From Halomonas cupida (lineage in GTDB: Bacteria; Pseudomonadota; Gammaproteobacteria; Pseudomonadales; Halomonadaceae): a stretch of 64,000 nt of DNA. Below the pieces are notes generated by a model that saw nothing but the letters and a program-made list of their open reading frames with translations, searched no databases and had not been told where the DNA came from. The stretch is taken from assembly GCF_900142755.1 (NCBI RefSeq), contig NZ_FRCA01000016.1:1-64000 (forward strand), in the 5' to 3' direction. Below, piece by piece: positions 1 to 7,678 of this stretch. Position numbers and translations under genes: made by a program. Numbering within the stretch: the stretch's first letter is position 1; every line of letters begins with the position of its first letter.

Positions 1-63
1 TCCCTGTGGGTCGGCTATTCGTGTTCCCGACACGAACACGCACTTCCCACATCCCTGTGGGTC

Positions 64-172
64 GCGAGCTACGAGCCCGCTTCGCTCGAACCTGGTCCTT
101 GTCCGTGTTCCACGGCGCGGCACGGAACAGCTCGCGGCTCGAAGCTCGTTCCTCGAAGCTATACGTTCGAGG
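64..172. repeat. Dispersed GAGCTACGAG repeat, copy 1
   Basis: The left arm GAGCTACGAGC is at 66-76. A centre with a TGTTCC...GGAACA inverted pair follows, then a right arm of CTCG/GCTCGAAGCTCG motifs. Related copies lie at 1798, 31530 and 32082. No gene can be supported in bases 1-261. The first 64 bases hold a 13-nt direct repeat (TCCCTGTGGGTCG at 1-13 and 52-64) and an inverted repeat CGTGTTC/GAACACG at 20-40. The element ends just before the region from which the aromatic leader is probably transcribed. Confidence 0.6.
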
Positions 173-175
173 GGC

Positions 176-206
176 TTGCCATTTGCTGCGGGTGCGGGCA
201 GGATAA
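176..206 (+). promoter_or_regulatory. Possible promoter of the aromatic leader transcript
   Basis: TTGCCA at 176-181 is followed after 17-19 nt by CAGGAT/GGATAA at 199-206, roughly 55 nt upstream of the first leader peptide. The match to a sigma-70 promoter is only partial, and the call rests mostly on position. Confidence 0.25.
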
Positions 207-261
207 AAAAACAACTCGACGGGCCCACACACGTCGGCTCGTTCGGAAACGGAGACACTCC

Positions 262-396
262 ATGACTGCTACCACTCACCAGATGTCTGTCATCACCACC
301 TCCCGGGGTGGCGAAGGCGTTGGTGCTGTGGACAGCTATTGGTTCGGCTTTACCTGGTATTGGTTTGATACCGGGGCGCCGACTGCCGTTTCCTGA
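262..396 (+). CDS. Aromatic-rich leader peptide 1 (44 aa)
   Basis: This is a 44-codon frame with an upstream GGAG (251-254) at good spacing before its ATG. Residues 26-35 read YWFGFTWYWF, so eight of ten consecutive codons (337-366) specify Tyr, Trp or Phe. It is followed by hairpins at 437-462 and 467-497, and about 330 nt later by a DAHP synthase, the first enzyme of the shikimate pathway. This is the layout of a ribosome-mediated attenuator like trpL or pheL, but sensing all three aromatic amino acids. The segment just after the aromatic codons (GGGGCGCC, 373-380) can pair with GGCG-CCCC at 439-448, as expected for competing structures. The peptide itself probably has no function beyond its translation. 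The exact mechanism is inferred. Confidence 0.75.
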   Translation: MTATTHQMSVITTSRGGEGVGAVDSYWFGFTWYWFDTGAPTAVS

Positions 397-436
397 TCCG
401 CTTGGCTTGAACAACAGGATCAAGTAACAGGATAGC

Positions 437-500
437 GAGGCGCTCCCCAGATGGGCCGCCTCTCGGAACCCCCGGATGGCAGCCCCACCCGGGGGTTTCT
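437..500 (+). terminator. Attenuator hairpins before DAHP synthase
   Basis: A first hairpin pairs GAGGCG (437-442) with CGCCTC (457-462), plus CCC/GGG inside. A second pairs AACCCCCGG (467-475) with CCGGGGGTT (489-497) and runs into TTTCT. The second stem looks like an intrinsic terminator with a weak T-tract. It lies between the first leader peptide and the second small frame, so it could stop transcription before the biosynthetic gene when aromatic amino acids are plentiful. The pairing was done by eye; no folding energies were calculated. Confidence 0.6.
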
Positions 501-545
501 GCGTCAGGTCCCTGCGCCAGGACTCGATCAATCAGGAGGTAAGAC

Positions 546-719
546 ATGACCGCATTTCGTGAATTCGCCAGTGCTGCATCCCATGGTCAGTACTCTGATT
601 ATGGTTGGGGCTATAGCTGGCGATTTATCGAGGCGCGGTCGGGCCAGTTGGCCACCTCCGACCGTGAGCAATTCGGTGGCCAGAAGCAGGTTCGAAATCA
701 CCGATGCCCACGGAGTTGA
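546..719 (+). CDS. Aromatic-rich small ORF 2, likely second leader peptide (57 aa)
   Basis: An excellent ribosome binding site (AGGAGGTAAG) stands 2-3 nt before the ATG. The frame encodes 57 residues and ends in TGA at 717-719, only 5 nt before the ATG of the DAHP synthase. Its middle (codons 16-27) reads YSDYGWGYSWRF, again concentrated in Tyr, Trp and Phe, and two Phe codons occur in the first seven residues. No known protein domain is recognised. The close spacing suggests translational coupling, so aromatic-dependent ribosome stalling here could affect initiation at the enzyme start. It could alternatively be a small protein with a separate role. The function is inferred only from composition and position. 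Confidence 0.6.
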   Translation: MTAFREFASAASHGQYSDYGWGYSWRFIEARSGQLATSDREQFGGQKQVRNHRCPRS

Positions 720-724
720 ATACC

Positions 725-1792
725 ATGAATGCCCACGCCGTCTTGTCCACTGATCATTCGTCGTTGCTTGAAGAGGCAACCCCGATGCCGCTTCCCAGTC
801 CGAAGGAGCTCCAGCGTCAGCTTCCACTGAGTGCCGCACTCCACGACCGTGTTGAAGCGCAACGTCATCAGATTCGCGATATTCTCGAAGGCCGTGATGA
901 TCGGCTGCTGGTCGTGGTCGGACCCTGTTCGGTTCACGACCCCGACGCGGCGATGGAATATGCCCGCCGTCTGGCGAAGCTTGCTGATCAGGTGCGTGAT
1001 CGACTGTTGCTGGTGATGCGTGTCTATGTCGAGAAGCCGCGGACCACCGTGGGGTGGAAGGGGATGGCCTATGATCCGGACCTGAACGGCCAGAGCGATA
1101 TCAGGCGCGGTCTGGAACTGTCACGTGGTTTGATGCGGGATATTGTCGATCTGGGCCTGCCGGTGGCCACTGAGCTGCTGCAGCCGATGATCGCTCCCTA
1201 CCTGGATGACCTATTGGCCTGGGTGGCCATCGGCGCCAGGACCACGGAGTCGCAACTGCACCGTGAGCTGGCCAGTGGGCTCAAGGCCGCAGTGGGTTTC
1301 AAGAATGCCACCAACGGCGACCTCCAGGTCGCGCTGGATGCCATGCAGTCCGCAGCCCATCCTCATGAGCACTTCGCCATCGGTGGTGATGGCCGCCCGG
1401 TAATGAAGCAGACACAGGGTAACGATATGACCCATGTGGTGCTGCGCGGTGGTCACGGTGGACCCAATTATGATGTTGACAGCGTAGCCGCAGCCCGCAA
1501 GGCCATCGTTGGTGGCGGCTTCGCGCCACGCCTGATGGTCGACTGCAGTCACGCCAATGCGCGCAAGGACCACCGCCGCCAGAGTGAAGTCATGCTTGAA
1601 GTGCTGGCCCAGCGTGAAAATGGCGACAGCGCACTGATCGGTGTGATGCTGGAGAGCCATATCCACGAGGGTAAGCAGCCACTGGTGCCGGGCAAGCTCC
1701 GTTACGGCGTATCCGTTACCGACGCCTGTATCGGTTGGGAGACCACCGAGCACCTGCTGAATCTCGCCGCGGAGAGGCTGGCAAAAGCGTAG
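725..1792 (+). CDS. 3-deoxy-7-phosphoheptulonate synthase, type I (DAHP synthase)
   Basis: The enzyme condenses phosphoenolpyruvate and erythrose 4-phosphate to DAHP, the first step to chorismate and the aromatic amino acids, in the cytoplasm. At 355 residues it has the usual AroF/G/H length. Family motifs are clear: GPCSVHD at residues 66-72, KPRTTVGWKG at 104-113, then GARTTESQ and KNATNGD. The start at 725 is chosen because GGAG at 712-715 has proper spacing; an in-frame ATG at 704 has no comparable site. Two aromatic-rich leader frames precede it, suggesting control by Phe/Tyr/Trp-tRNA supply rather than, or in addition to, allosteric feedback. The isoform (Tyr-, Phe- or Trp-sensitive) cannot be told from what I can see, so no symbol is given. 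Confidence 0.95.
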   Translation: MNAHAVLSTDHSSLLEEATPMPLPSPKELQRQLPLSAALHDRVEAQRHQIRDILEGRDDRLLVVVGPCSVHDPDAAMEYARRLAKLADQVRDRLLLVMRVYVEKPRTTVGWKGMAYDPDLNGQSDIRRGLELSRGLMRDIVDLGLPVATELLQPMIAPYLDDLLAWVAIGARTTESQLHRELASGLKAAVGFKNATNGDLQVALDAMQSAAHPHEHFAIGGDGRPVMKQTQGNDMTHVVLRGGHGGPNYDVDSVAAARKAIVGGGFAPRLMVDCSHANARKDHRRQSEVMLEVLAQRENGDSALIGVMLESHIHEGKQPLVPGKLRYGVSVTDACIGWETTEHLLNLAAERLAKA

Positions 1793-1797
1793 GCTGT

Positions 1798-1915
1798 GAG
1801 CTACGAGCGGCTATAGGGGCATGGAGCCCACTCGCTTCCTTGATGTCCCTGGGTTCAGCCGCAGTAGCATTGGGTTCGCACCGGAGTGCTCGCCACTCGT
1901 AGCTCGCTGCTCGTT
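1798..1915. repeat. Dispersed GAGCTACGAG repeat, copy 2
   Basis: GAGCTACGAG (1798-1807) is the exact inverse of CTCGTAGCTC (1896-1905), about 90 nt apart, followed by GCTGCTCG. It starts 5 nt after the DAHP synthase stop and ends 4 nt before the stop of the convergent transglycosylase gene, so it fills the whole convergent intergenic space and may act as a transcription end or RNA stabiliser. Confidence 0.7.
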
Positions 1916-1919
1916 GGCT

Positions 1920-2582
1920 TCACTCTCGACAGAACGGCCAGAATTCGAAAGCGCCATCGCATTGGAATTCGGCTTCGCAGGAGTTGAGCTGGGCCTGATA
2001 GCGCGAGGCGGTGGTGGCGACGTCGCGAGCCGCCCGCTGTACGCCGGGTTTGCCTCGGTAGCTGCCGCGCTTGTATCCCCCCTGGCCCTCATGGTAGGCC
2101 AGATACAGGTGTTCGGGGTTGTTGAGGGAGACACCGGTGCTGCGGTGGGTGCGGGCGTTGTACCAGCCGATGAAATCGGTGGCGTCATCCATGTCGGTGC
2201 GCCCGGAAAACAGACTTCCGGCGTCGTCCTGATATTCTTCCCATACCGGATCCTGGGCCTGAGCATAACCGTAGGCCGAGGAGGGGCGTTTCCAGGGAAT
2301 GAAGCCCAGCAGCTTTGTGCGTGGAGGGCGGATGGCAGCCCGGTAGGAGGATTCGCGCTTGATGAAGGCCATCTGGGTGGCGATCGGTGTGCCCCATTTC
2401 TCCTGCGAGGCGCGCGCAGCGTCATACCAGTCAGGTTGTTCGCGGAAGATCTCGCAGAGGTTGTCCTGACGCTGGGGCGGATCGGGGGCGAACACTGCAC
2501 AACCACTCAGGGCCAGCAACATACCCAGCGCGATCATACTCCGGGCGGCCTCTCTGAACGTGTTTCGATCGTGCTTGCTCAT
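1920..2582 (-). CDS. Lytic transglycosylase-like lipoprotein (SLT fold)
   Basis: A predicted lipoprotein of 220 residues: a hydrophobic signal ends in the lipobox LSGC with Cys28. The mature part has features of the lysozyme-like SLT family. These are IKRESSY with the likely catalytic Glu77, the SAYGYAQ segment, and a late YLAYHEGQGGY motif. Such enzymes cleave the MurNAc-GlcNAc bond of peptidoglycan to give 1,6-anhydro ends. The start at 2582 is favoured by GGAG six bases upstream; an ATG 12 nt earlier is too close to that site. It is downstream of and co-directional with the T2SS operon, about 110 nt after gspN. A wall-opening role for secretion is possible but only inferred from position. 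Confidence 0.85.
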   Translation of the reverse strand: MSKHDRNTFREAARSMIALGMLLALSGCAVFAPDPPQRQDNLCEIFREQPDWYDAARASQEKWGTPIATQMAFIKRESSYRAAIRPPRTKLLGFIPWKRPSSAYGYAQAQDPVWEEYQDDAGSLFSGRTDMDDATDFIGWYNARTHRSTGVSLNNPEHLYLAYHEGQGGYKRGSYRGKPGVQRAARDVATTASRYQAQLNSCEAEFQCDGAFEFWPFCRE

Positions 2583-2692
2583 CCATCTCTCCACCTGTGC
2601 ATCCCTCTATCCTTTCCCATCCGGCAGCGATGACGGTTCATCATCTTCACTCGCCACTTCTACTTTCCACGCCCGGCGCCCAGGGCGGGCGC

Positions 2693-3433
2693 TCAGGGTA
2701 GCATACGCACTTTTATGTCGCCGCTACCTGCGTCAGGTCCCAGTAGTTGCCAGTAAGGCGTCAGGGGGTGTTCTGGAGAGAGGTAGCCCCGAACCAGGAC
2801 CGCTTGTGTGCCCTCATTGCTGAGCGCCAGGTCGAGTTGTTGGCCGTCCTTCAATGCCAGTTGCCAATTCGGGGCGTCGGCTCCGTCACAGCTCAGTTGC
2901 AACAGGCCTTCACCGAGGGGGACCGGATCCGGCAATTGCATACCCAGAGCAGGGCTGGTCAAGCTCCCCTGGCTGGAAAGGCATTTACCACCCCCTGTCC
3001 AGAATTGCAGGCGTCCGGAGAACCTGCCGGTCAGTGGATGCTGCAGGGCCAATGGAGTGGCTCGGGCATCGAGCACGGCAAGGCTGCCGCCTTTCACCTG
3101 CCAGGCAAGACGGCCCAGCTCGGGCTGGACGCTCAATTGCCAGGCAGTCTGGGGGGCGCCAAGGGCCAGTTGAAGTCGACCCGGTGACTCGATGTGCCAG
3201 CCGATGGGGCCAACACCGATGGGCCAGCCGTTGCCGATGGCGATTTCCAGACGTTGGACTCTGCCATCCAGCAGGGTGCCACCGATTCCCTGCCAGTCGA
3301 GCTGGATATGTGACGGGATGAACAGGCTCAGGCGGGGAATCACCGCCGCAGCAGGAAAATAGCAGACCAGCCCGATCAGGAAGGTAGTCAGGCCGAGTCC
3401 CGCGAGGCCGAGCCAGATGGCGAGACGCTTCAT
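2693..3433 (-). CDS. gspN: Type II secretion system protein N
   Basis: A 246-residue protein with one N-terminal membrane segment (about residues 5-27) and a periplasmic beta-rich region, matching the accessory T2SS protein GspN in length and position. GspN is present in only some T2SS clusters and its role is less clear than that of the core parts. It is the last gene of the run and overlaps gspM by 4 nt (ATGA), so it is translationally coupled. A GC-rich inverted repeat (CGCCCG/CGGGCG, 2670-2691) directly follows the stop and may end the operon, although it lacks a strong T-tract. Confidence 0.85.
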   Translation of the reverse strand: MKRLAIWLGLAGLGLTTFLIGLVCYFPAAAVIPRLSLFIPSHIQLDWQGIGGTLLDGRVQRLEIAIGNGWPIGVGPIGWHIESPGRLQLALGAPQTAWQLSVQPELGRLAWQVKGGSLAVLDARATPLALQHPLTGRFSGRLQFWTGGGKCLSSQGSLTSPALGMQLPDPVPLGEGLLQLSCDGADAPNWQLALKDGQQLDLALSNEGTQAVLVRGYLSPEHPLTPYWQLLGPDAGSGDIKVRMLP

Positions 3434-3876
3434 GGGGGTGCCTCCAGGTCGAGGGTTTCCAGCTCGGCGGCGTAACGTACCCTCAGTCGGGTCTGGGGGC
3501 GGTCATGCTGGATATCCCAGTCGATGGCCCACCAGCCGCGCCTCGCCGCCCAACGGGATAACGTCGCGAGACTCTCGCTGGAGGCAGTGCTGCCCTGCAG
3601 ATGCCAGGTAGAATCCCGATATTCCACCGTTGCCGGCTGGATACCGGCGTCACTGGCGGCCTGCCGCCATTGCCTGTCATCAAGCTCGCTGATACTCGGT
3701 AGCGAAGGAAGGTTCACGGCTGCTCCCTGTCCCTTCTGTGCGCTGCCATCGATGGCCAGCCAGCCACGGTCGATGGCCAGATAGCCGACCAGCAGCACGA
3801 CAGTCCCGATACCCAGCAACAGGCGCAGCCGCTCATGGCGAGGACTGCGGAAGCCTTGAGCGAGGGCGGACTTCAT
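3430..3876 (-). CDS. gspM: Type II secretion system protein M
   Basis: A short inner-membrane protein of 148 residues: a cytoplasmic N-terminus, one membrane segment (about 20-38, LLLGIGTVVLLVGYLAI) and a periplasmic ferredoxin-like C-terminal part. GspM pairs with GspL and helps connect the ATPase to the inner-membrane platform. Identification rests on size, topology and position between gspL and gspN, because the sequence family is very diverse. It overlaps both neighbours by 4 nt. Confidence 0.85.
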   Translation of the reverse strand: MKSALAQGFRSPRHERLRLLLGIGTVVLLVGYLAIDRGWLAIDGSAQKGQGAAVNLPSLPSISELDDRQWRQAASDAGIQPATVEYRDSTWHLQGSTASSESLATLSRWAARRGWWAIDWDIQHDRPQTRLRVRYAAELETLDLEAPP

Positions 3877-5186
3877 GGTGTGGCCTCCCGAGGAGTGATG
3901 GTCAGATCCAGGCGAGCCACCAGGTATTCATTCTGCGATGTCACGTCGGCAAGGCTCGCCAGCGTGCTTGATGGGGGGGGGGCATTGTCGGTTGTCAGGT
4001 CGTCGTGGCGCCAGGTCAGGCGCAGTTGTTGGCCATCGACGGACATCCCGGTCGGCGGCGGAAGCTCGAGATCGGTGACCAGAAAGGCCAGCCAGCTGTC
4101 GATATTCTGCTGGCGTTCGGCCAGCAGCAGCATGGCCTCACGTCGTTGCCGAAGTCGCGCATTTGCCTGGTCAGCGGACGGCTCGGCACCAAGGAAGAGG
4201 TCACGACTCTGGTGCTGCGTGGTATCCGTCGATGCCTCCGGGGCAGGCAGCAGGCTCAGCAGCAGATGCCCGATACCAAGTGCCAGGCAGGCGCAGGCGC
4301 TCCATCGGGAGATGGAATCGCTGGGAAACAGCGCGCTTGCCCAGGCGAAGGAGAAGTGTCGATCAGAGGTCGAGGTTGGCCAGCGCGGTAGCGCCACCGG
4401 CAGATGTCGGGCCAGTAGTGCCAGGCGTTCCAGTGGCTCGTTTAGTTCATCCGAGGATGCTGGATACCGGGGCCACTCGTTGATGTCCGGTGGCAGTGGA
4501 CAGTCTGCGACATGCACCCTGGCTGGCCAGCACAGCCAGTGCTCGTCCGGCACCTTGTGCGACATTGCAGACGCGGTGTGGTTGTCTTCCCCTGCGTTGG
4601 CACTGTCGTCGAGCGTCTGCCACTTCAGCATCATCTGATCGCCCCAGCCCATTGTACTGACCTGGCCCGGCGGTGCGCTGGGCAGTGCCATGAAGGCCGG
4701 CATCCAATGGGTCAGGGTGATATCCAGAGCCGCCAGTTGCTGCTGCCAGTTCTGAAGGGCCTGGTGCTCGACCACCAGTAGGCATAGCGTGTCGGATGAT
4801 CGCGTTAAGGGGGCGCGCCCAGTCTGCGGCAAGGGTTCGATCAGCAGGCCATCCATGGATTGATTGAGATGATCGCCGACCAGCAGTGGCCACTCCTGAC
4901 GCTTTATGCCTCTGGGGGGATGCAGCTGTACTCGGCTGACGGCGTTGGGTGGCAGAACCAGGCAACGGCTGACGGTGGGCGGCAGGCGACCCAGTTCAGC
5001 CAGCCCGGTTGCCGAGTTGTCACCGCTGGCAGTGATGCCCTCGAGGGAGGACACCATCCAATGCCAGACCGGCGAAGACGATGCCGGGATCTCGAAGACC
5101 TCGGGCATGATCAACAGGCGTTCCGGTGCCTGATGGGCGGGCCGCTTCGAAGAGTGTCTGGCTGAGAGACGGCGAAGGATCTTCAA
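3873..5186 (-). CDS. gspL: Type II secretion system protein L
   Basis: A 437-residue bitopic protein that recruits the ATPase GspE to the inner membrane. The long cytoplasmic part (about 1-290) corresponds to the actin-like domain that binds GspE. A membrane segment (ACLALGIGHLLLSLLP region, about 300-318) is followed by a periplasmic domain that pairs with GspM. Length and topology fit the family. It starts in a 4-nt ATGA overlap with gspK and overlaps gspM by 4 nt, so expression is coupled through the operon. Confidence 0.9.
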   Translation of the reverse strand: MKILRRLSARHSSKRPAHQAPERLLIMPEVFEIPASSSPVWHWMVSSLEGITASGDNSATGLAELGRLPPTVSRCLVLPPNAVSRVQLHPPRGIKRQEWPLLVGDHLNQSMDGLLIEPLPQTGRAPLTRSSDTLCLLVVEHQALQNWQQQLAALDITLTHWMPAFMALPSAPPGQVSTMGWGDQMMLKWQTLDDSANAGEDNHTASAMSHKVPDEHWLCWPARVHVADCPLPPDINEWPRYPASSDELNEPLERLALLARHLPVALPRWPTSTSDRHFSFAWASALFPSDSISRWSACACLALGIGHLLLSLLPAPEASTDTTQHQSRDLFLGAEPSADQANARLRQRREAMLLLAERQQNIDSWLAFLVTDLELPPPTGMSVDGQQLRLTWRHDDLTTDNAPPPSSTLASLADVTSQNEYLVARLDLTITPREATP

Positions 5187-6211
5187 GGTAGGTTCTCCTC
5201 TTCGCGTTCCGGCATGGTGACATCGGGATCACCGGCGCTGCGGGACAGCAGGTGGACACGACTGGCAGGGCCCATCGGATGCCAGCCGCTGACACCTTCG
5301 GCCCGTACCAGACGGGTGCTGCGGAAACGATGGCGACCGATCTCGATGATCTGGTGGATACGCAGCAGGTCGGGCGTCAGTGTCAGGCGTCGCCCCATGG
5401 ACTCGAACCAGTCCGCATTCTCGCCCAGGGTCTGGCGGACCTGCTCGGCGCTGCGATAGCCACTGGCAGGGCGTTCCAGAATCAGACGTTGCAGTTGCTG
5501 TGGCGGAGCCTCGCCCTCGAACAGGGCGCTCAGCAGGTCAAGGCGTGAGGCTGGCAGAGTGTTGAGATTGAGGCGCCAGGGAGACGTCTCCGGGAGTACA
5601 CAGAGTTCATTGGGGAGACGGCGGAAACGCTGACTATCGAGGGGAGTGATCCAGTTGACCTCGCTGAGGTCGGCCAGCACGACATCGGCGCTGATCCGGG
5701 GAGGATCCAGGGTGGCGAAATCCATGCCGTCCATACTGCCACTTCGGGCACTGCCATCGGCGTCGATCCAGTCCTGAAGCGCATTGCTGAAGCCTTCGGG
5801 AGAAAGCGCCTGGAGAAAGTCGCCGTGGCCCTGCTTGATCCAGTGTTCCAGTTGACGTGCGGTGAGCTCGGCCTGGGGCCCTCCCAACGCATTGAGATTG
5901 AAACAGGTACGCAGATCCTCGACCCAAAGCGTCAGGCTGCCCTGTTCGAGATCCCAGGTGAACGGGCGACCCCGCAGTGTCTGCCACCACAGGCCGGTCT
6001 GGCGGACCTCAGGCTCGGTGAGGGCACGCTGGACGAGAATCTCGGCACCACGCATGACGAAACGTGCCTGGGTTTCTGCCTGCAGTAGATCCAGACGGGC
6101 GATGTCCTGACGGCCGCGGGTGGTGAGGTTGGTCAATAACACACTGACCACCGCCAGACACAGCAGTGCCATGATCAGGGCGACTCCTCGCTGACGGCGA
6201 ACAGCAATCAT
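5183..6211 (-). CDS. gspK: Type II secretion minor pseudopilin K
   Basis: A 342-residue minor pseudopilin, the large tip protein of the T2SS pseudopilus with GspI and GspJ. The N-terminus RRQRGVALIMALLCLAV is the expected prepilin leader, Gly and hydrophobic helix. As is typical of GspK, the Glu5 of other pseudopilins is absent (VALIM), which fits a tip position. The large alpha domain inserted in the pilin fold accounts for its length. It overlaps gspJ and gspL by 4 nt. It would be cleaved by the prepilin peptidase GspO/PilD, which is not encoded in this window. Confidence 0.95.
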   Translation of the reverse strand: MIAVRRQRGVALIMALLCLAVVSVLLTNLTTRGRQDIARLDLLQAETQARFVMRGAEILVQRALTEPEVRQTGLWWQTLRGRPFTWDLEQGSLTLWVEDLRTCFNLNALGGPQAELTARQLEHWIKQGHGDFLQALSPEGFSNALQDWIDADGSARSGSMDGMDFATLDPPRISADVVLADLSEVNWITPLDSQRFRRLPNELCVLPETSPWRLNLNTLPASRLDLLSALFEGEAPPQQLQRLILERPASGYRSAEQVRQTLGENADWFESMGRRLTLTPDLLRIHQIIEIGRHRFRSTRLVRAEGVSGWHPMGPASRVHLLSRSAGDPDVTMPEREEENLP

Positions 6212-6813
6212 GGGCTCGCCTCCGGGAGCATGAAGGTCGCCGAGCGCTGCTGGTCATTCTCCCGCCAGGACAGGCGTAGCGCCCGGGTCTGTGGATAGAA
6301 CGGCGCGCTGCGCCATTGTGTACCGTCATGAAAGGTCATCTCGACCTCGCTGACCCCCTCGAGCTGTGTGACGAGTTGCCAATCCGGGGATTCCAGGGCG
6401 TCAAGCAATCCTGCGCTGTACAGCGTCAGGCGCTCCTCTTCCGGATCATGAACAAGCCGTTGACGGCGTACCCGGCTGTAGTGATCACCCAGCGCTACGG
6501 GCCAGTCGCTTATCGCCACCCACTGCAGCCGATGCCCATCCGCATCCAGTTCGAGTGGTTGATTGAGCAACGGCTGCCCCTGTTCATGGAGAGGGCGTAT
6601 CACCAGGGCATCGAGACGCCTTTCCAGCAGCCGTACCAGGTGCAACTCGTCATTTCCGGGCGATGGGATGTCGAGCCGTTCGCGGATGCCCACCAGGGCG
6701 TTGATCTGGGCAGCAACCAGCATGGCCAGAATCGCGCTCAGGCCAATGGCGATCACTACCTCGAGGAGGGTGAACCCGCGTTGTTGTCGGCGTTGGTTGG
6801 CAGGCAGCTTCAT
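6208..6813 (-). CDS. gspJ: Type II secretion minor pseudopilin J
   Basis: A 201-residue minor pseudopilin that forms the tip complex with GspI and GspK. The prepilin motif RGFTLLEVVIAIGLSAIL near residues 12-29 gives a leader ending at Gly with Phe+1 and Glu+5. Length is normal for GspJ. The gene overlaps gspI and gspK by 4 nt each, within the uninterrupted gsp run. Confidence 0.95.
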   Translation of the reverse strand: MKLPANQRRQQRGFTLLEVVIAIGLSAILAMLVAAQINALVGIRERLDIPSPGNDELHLVRLLERRLDALVIRPLHEQGQPLLNQPLELDADGHRLQWVAISDWPVALGDHYSRVRRQRLVHDPEEERLTLYSAGLLDALESPDWQLVTQLEGVSEVEMTFHDGTQWRSAPFYPQTRALRLSWRENDQQRSATFMLPEASP

Positions 6814-7178
6814 GGCGACAGGAACAGGGTGAAGGTCAGTGAATGCTGAAAATCTTCATCAGTGGACAGCGTCAGCGCACCGCGGCGCATCTGCCGAACC
6901 TGGGTATTCTCGACCTCCATGCGCCAGTGACAGAGGGTGCCAGTGGCATCGTGCTGGCCGTCATGAAGTCCGCTGTCCGGCCAGTAATTCTCCAGTTCGA
7001 AATGGTTTGCCAGGCTGCGGGCACAGAGGATCAAGGGCAGACGATGACGTTCGCTTTCCGCTACCTGGGTTGTCTGGTGCAGGGCCTGGCTGACCACGGT
7101 GGTGATCACCGCGATCACCACCATGGCGATCAGCACCTCGAGTAGCGTAAATCCCCGTTGAGCAATGGGCGCGGTCAT
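6810..7178 (-). CDS. gspI: Type II secretion minor pseudopilin I
   Basis: A minor pseudopilin of 122 residues, with leader MTAPIAQRG followed by FTLLEVLIAM: cleavage after Gly9, Glu+5 present. It initiates pseudopilus tip assembly with GspJ and GspK. The start at 7178 is chosen because it gives a normal short leader and a 4-nt ATGA overlap with gspH. The reading frame stays open for 40 more codons upstream, but that extension lies within gspH and would bury the leader. Confidence 0.95.
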   Translation of the reverse strand: MTAPIAQRGFTLLEVLIAMVVIAVITTVVSQALHQTTQVAESERHRLPLILCARSLANHFELENYWPDSGLHDGQHDATGTLCHWRMEVENTQVRQMRRGALTLSTDEDFQHSLTFTLFLSP

Positions 7179-7678
7179 TCGTCCACGGCCTCCCCAGCAG
7201 GCTCCAGGCTGATGCCGTGACCGTCGACGGCCAGTACTATCCGGCTGTCGCTCAAGTGCATATCGAGGCGAGTGGCCAGCACTTCGCCATCGGGCCACCA
7301 GGCCAGCCAGGGGCCGCCGTCCTCGTTCGGGGTCTGTGGGGACACCGCCAGCCCGGTGGGCCAGGTATCTTTCGTCAATAGCGGAGTGCTCAGTGGCGAC
7401 CAGCGGCCTTCGGCATCGCCCCTGGGGTGTTGCCAGGTGACGAATCGGTAGCCCTGGTCATCGCCGATCACGGCCACCACCTGGCGTTGCCCCAGCGCAT
7501 GACTGGCAGCCATGCGCAACTCGTCGGCCCACTGCTGGGCAAAGGTCTGCAGACGCTGCTCAGAGCCACCCTGGAGCCAGCTCATACCGAGGCTTGCGCC
7601 CAGCGCGATGATCACCAGGACCACCAGCAGCTCGAGCAGAGTAAAGCCGGACTCTCGTGGCGTGCCAACGACGCTCAT
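7175..7678 (-). CDS. gspH: Type II secretion minor pseudopilin H
   Basis: A 167-residue minor pseudopilin linking the tip complex to the GspG shaft. The prepilin site ESGFTLLELLVVLVIIAL lies at about residues 9-26, with Phe+1 and Glu+5. The globular part is of the GspH/FimT type. It overlaps gspG by 4 nt at its start and gspI by 4 nt at its end. Confidence 0.95.
   Translation of the reverse strand: MSVVGTPRESGFTLLELLVVLVIIALGASLGMSWLQGGSEQRLQTFAQQWADELRMAASHALGQRQVVAVIGDDQGYRFVTWQHPRGDAEGRWSPLSTPLLTKDTWPTGLAVSPQTPNEDGGPWLAWWPDGEVLATRLDMHLSDSRIVLAVDGHGISLEPAGEAVDE

Noticed and set aside
6..206. Plus-strand frame of 66 codons at the left edge
   Set aside because: It lies in repeat sequence with no ribosome site, and its codon usage is unlike the neighbouring genes.
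685..710. GGTTCGAAATCACC resembling a tRNA T-arm
   Set aside because: No acceptor, D or anticodon stems can be built around it, and it lies within the second leader frame.
1821..2633. Plus-strand frame of 270 codons opposite the transglycosylase
   Set aside because: It covers a lipoprotein with lipobox and catalytic motif on the other strand and shows no features itself.
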